Assembly: GCA_021161965.1 (NCBI GenBank) | Contig: JAGGZP010000090.1 | Coordinates: forward strand, 1 to 7,090 | Direction of reading: 5' to 3' | From: a bacterium | GTDB lineage: Bacteria > Patescibacteriota > Patescibacteriia > UBA2591 > JAGGZP01 | Length of the DNA: 7,090 nucleotides | Position numbers and translations under genes: made by a program | In this document: positions 4,911-7,090 of the stretch, piece by piece | How the letters are laid out: the number at the start of each line of letters is the position of its first letter | How positions within the stretch are numbered: the stretch's first letter is position 1 | Notes under the pieces: generated by a model | Told to the model about the DNA's origin: nothing | Databases searched by the model: none | Seen by the model: only the letters and a program-made list of their open reading frames with translations

Positions 4911-6908
4911 ATGTCGCACGAAAACTTGATTTTACTGACAAATCAAAGACAGTGCAAGACATTGAGAATTGTTTTAAAAAATAAGAGATATTTCTCCACT
5001 TTTTTTAAAAAAACAGCTGTTGCTATTCTGACTCCGGAAGTCTATATTGATAAAGAATACCATAACTTCTTAAAAAGATATAATATTAATTTAATTCATT
5101 TTTCAGATATTAAAATTAAAAACTACATTAGAAATAGCTCTTTTTTCGCAACAAAGATTATCAAAGAGCTCTTAAACGAAATAAACGAATCTAACAATTT
5201 TAGACCCTTCACCGAATACAACGGAGTAAATCTTTTAAGGGTCATTGACAATGAAGTATATAGATGTTACTTTAGAGAATTACTTTGTTTTATCGAAAAA
5301 TTGAGATCTTTAATAGAGACAGAAAACCCAAAGAACCTCTTCGTTTTCGGTTATGATTATAAAAATGCGACTTTCCGTTATCCTGAGGGGCCAGGGATTA
5401 AATTTTTATATTCCAATGAAATTACCTTTTTGCCCATCATAGAAAGGGTTGCAAAGATATTTAAAGCAAAATTAAACATTATTAAATGTAAGCACTTATT
5501 TTTTCTTACAGCATGTCTTAAGTTGCGAGCATTCATTTTAACCTCTATAAAATTTTCGATACTAGTTAAAAGACGACTCTGTCTACTTTTTTTTAACAAA
5601 AAGGCATTATTCTCAAAACATACCGCTATTAATACTAAAAAAGTATTGGTAATCATCAGGGGAGCTTCAGAATATTTTACTGTTAAGCCGGTATTAGACC
5701 GAATTAAAGGCAGTAAATCAAACATTGATTTTTTAATAGTCCAGGATGACATCCTCAAAAACCCATCAGCACAGAAAACGCTCGACAAGCATCAAGAAAA
5801 GTACTTCCCTATAAATTCCCTACTTCCTTTATTTTCTCTCGTGCCACTCTACCTAAAGGGAAAGTTGTTACAAAAAAACTTCTTAAAACTGTTGCGCAGA
5901 TTTAAGTTAAAAAAAATAAAGAAAAATAATATTTTTGAAACCGTTTTAAGCGATAAAAAAATTGTCGAAGAGATATTTTCTTCAGCGACCTCTGTATGGC
6001 CAGAGATTATAATATTCATTAAACGAATGGAGTGGATATTTGAAAAATATCGTCCAAACCTAATAGTTAGTATGAGCATGATTGACCGGTGGATCGCTGT
6101 AGAAAGATATCTGGCTGACAAATATCACATTCAATTAATTACTATCCAAAATGCATCAATCGAGGATGAGTTTATTCCTACACCTATCTATGCCCATAGG
6201 TTTTTAGCCTACGCTCAAAAGACAAAAGAAATGTTTTTGCGGATCGGCGCACCAAAAAAAAGAATTATTGTCACTGGTTCCGCTCGCTATGATAAATATT
6301 CTAAAAAGAAAAACACAGAAAACAAAAAAGAGAAAATAAAGGAAAATCTTGCTATATCGAGTAATTTGAGGGTGGTAACAGTAACTACACAATCTTTCAA
6401 TAATGATACAGAGAGAAAAAATCTGAATCGAGAACTTATCCTTAGCGCTTTAGATGCAATTAAAACTATCCCAAATGTTTTTTTGTTGATTAAATTACAT
6501 CCTAGAGATAATGTAAAGGAATATAATTTTTTAAAAAAAGTGAGCCAAACACAACAAGCAGAGATAAAGATAATTAAAGATTATAATATCAACGACATTT
6601 TAAATATATCTGACATTCTAATCAGTAGAACTTCTACTACAATCTTGAGTGCATTAATACTCGGAGTTCCACCTATAGCTTTATTAAGAAGCAAAGAAGA
6701 AGAAATAGGATTGGAATATTTAAAAACAGATGCGACTAAAAAAGTATATTCAACGAGTTATTTAAAAGCTGCTTTGGAAGAAATACTGTTCAACCCTAAT
6801 TATAAACATGCTTTCACGTCGGAAAGAGAAAGATTTATCAAAAATTGCATCGGAACTTCTGACGGAAAATCAACGGAAAGAATTTTACAAATAATTAAAA
6901 GTATATAA
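4911..6908 (+). CDS. Large putative GT-B transferase of the glycan locus
   Basis: This 665-residue protein has no signal peptide. The N-terminal ~240 residues do not match anything I recognise and end in a basic, hydrophobic-rich stretch (about 194-232) that might lie against a membrane. From about 243 (KKVLVIIRGASEYF) the protein resembles GT-B-fold enzymes of the CDP-glycerol glycerophosphotransferase / capsule transferase / sugar 2-epimerase-like group. It shows YRPNLIVSMSMIDR (380-393), LITIQNASIEDEF (409-421), RIIVTGSARYDKY (451-463), LIKLHPRD (526-533), ISDILISRTSTT (566-577), ALILGVPPIAL (581-591) and DGKSTERI (651-658). The KLHP and downstream Ser/Thr motifs are those that bind the nucleotide donor in this superfamily. 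Bacterial sialyltransferases (GT38, GT52, GT80) also have an acidic motif upstream of an HP motif. Being next to the CMP-sugar genes, it is a candidate nonulosonate transferase, but donor and acceptor are inference. Confidence 0.6.
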   Translation: MSHENLILLTNQRQCKTLRIVLKNKRYFSTFFKKTAVAILTPEVYIDKEYHNFLKRYNINLIHFSDIKIKNYIRNSSFFATKIIKELLNEINESNNFRPFTEYNGVNLLRVIDNEVYRCYFRELLCFIEKLRSLIETENPKNLFVFGYDYKNATFRYPEGPGIKFLYSNEITFLPIIERVAKIFKAKLNIIKCKHLFFLTACLKLRAFILTSIKFSILVKRRLCLLFFNKKALFSKHTAINTKKVLVIIRGASEYFTVKPVLDRIKGSKSNIDFLIVQDDILKNPSAQKTLDKHQEKYFPINSLLPLFSLVPLYLKGKLLQKNFLKLLRRFKLKKIKKNNIFETVLSDKKIVEEIFSSATSVWPEIIIFIKRMEWIFEKYRPNLIVSMSMIDRWIAVERYLADKYHIQLITIQNASIEDEFIPTPIYAHRFLAYAQKTKEMFLRIGAPKKRIIVTGSARYDKYSKKKNTENKKEKIKENLAISSNLRVVTVTTQSFNNDTERKNLNRELILSALDAIKTIPNVFLLIKLHPRDNVKEYNFLKKVSQTQQAEIKIIKDYNINDILNISDILISRTSTTILSALILGVPPIALLRSKEEEIGLEYLKTDATKKVYSTSYLKAALEEILFNPNYKHAFTSERERFIKNCIGTSDGKSTERILQIIKSI

Positions 6909-6929
6909 GAGAGACAATAAAAATAGCCA

Positions 6930-7090
6930 ATGAATAAATATGAAATAAATAAAAACCCTCCAATTACTATTTTATTTATATTGTTATTTTTCATTTTTGA
7001 ATATGTACTCTTTTTAAAAACCCCTCAGCACTTTTGGTATACATTTCTAGGATTTTTGTTCTTAACAAGTCTAGCTATACTGTCTATTAC
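6930..7090 (+). CDS. Start of a membrane protein (3' end beyond the window)
   Basis: An ATG 21 bases after the preceding stop opens a frame that runs to the window edge (53 codons plus two bases). A short polar N-terminus (about residues 1-11, with NKYEINKNPP) is followed by a hydrophobic segment at about 12-31 (ITILFIFLLFFIFEYVLFL) and a second from about 36 to 53. This is the pattern of a multi-pass inner-membrane protein. The purine-rich GAGAGA near 6909-6914 is about 15 bases upstream, long for a ribosome binding site. In a glycan locus such a protein is often a flippase, polymerase, ligase or acyltransferase, but too little is visible to choose. Confidence 0.6.
   Translation, partial: MNKYEINKNPPITILFILLFFIFEYVLFLKTPQHFWYTFLGFLFLTSLAILSI

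Noticed and set aside
5378..5788. Long open frame on the minus strand inside the large transferase gene, and similar minus-strand frames elsewhere.
   Set aside because: These lie opposite well-supported or long coding regions, have no recognisable motifs and are shadows of the + strand genes.
1..7090. CRISPR arrays, tRNA or rRNA genes, insertion sequences or phage genes.
   Set aside because: No regularly spaced repeats, cloverleaf sequences, transposase motifs or terminal inverted repeats were seen on either strand.

Overview
The window is AT-rich bacterial DNA (roughly one third G+C by eye). All recognisable genes are on the + strand and tightly packed. It reads as part of a surface-polysaccharide or glycan locus built around a nonulosonic (sialic-acid-like) sugar pathway. 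TGA, TAA and TAG all serve as stops. Lysine, isoleucine and asparagine are abundant, and no start is preceded by a normally spaced Shine-Dalgarno sequence. This composition would fit an uncultured low-GC lineage such as a candidate-phylum (Patescibacteria-like) bacterium, but that is inference and other low-GC bacteria are possible.

Layout. Bases 1-123 are the last 40 codons of an unrecognised gene, closed by a textbook intrinsic terminator (136-164). A near-consensus sigma-70-type promoter (TTGACA, 16 bp, TAAAAT, 167-194) starts a new unit. Its first gene is a non-hydrolysing UDP-GlcNAc 2-epimerase of the WecB family (237-1355). A gap of about 200 bp follows, with a possible internal promoter and a 36-codon open stretch in frame with the next gene. 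Then comes a compact trio: a CMP-nonulosonate synthetase (NeuA family, 1553-2314), a nonulosonate synthase (NeuB family, 2311-3345) and a hydrolysing UDP-sugar 2-epimerase (NeuC family, 3321-4472). NeuA/NeuB overlap by ATGA and NeuB/NeuC by 25 bases. Next is a 115-residue CBS-domain-only protein (4483-4830), resembling the front half of LegE/PtmE-type nucleotidyltransferases without the enzyme. After it lies a 665-residue protein (4911-6908) whose C-terminal part has the look of a GT-B transferase (KLHP and S/T motifs) and whose N-terminal ~240 residues I do not recognise. The window ends in the first 53 codons of a membrane protein (6930 onward).

Working together: the NeuC homologue would release a free ManNAc-like sugar from a UDP-sugar, NeuB would condense it with phosphoenolpyruvate to the nine-carbon acid, and NeuA would activate that acid with CTP. 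The large protein is the best local candidate to transfer it, and the membrane protein may act in export or polymerisation. The sequence does not decide whether the sugar is N-acetylneuraminic acid, legionaminic acid or a relative. The CBS protein leans slightly towards a legionaminate-type ancestry, but none of the dehydratase, aminotransferase or acetyltransferase genes of that route lies in the window. The WecB homologue makes a UDP-linked product and probably serves a separate branch of the same glycan.
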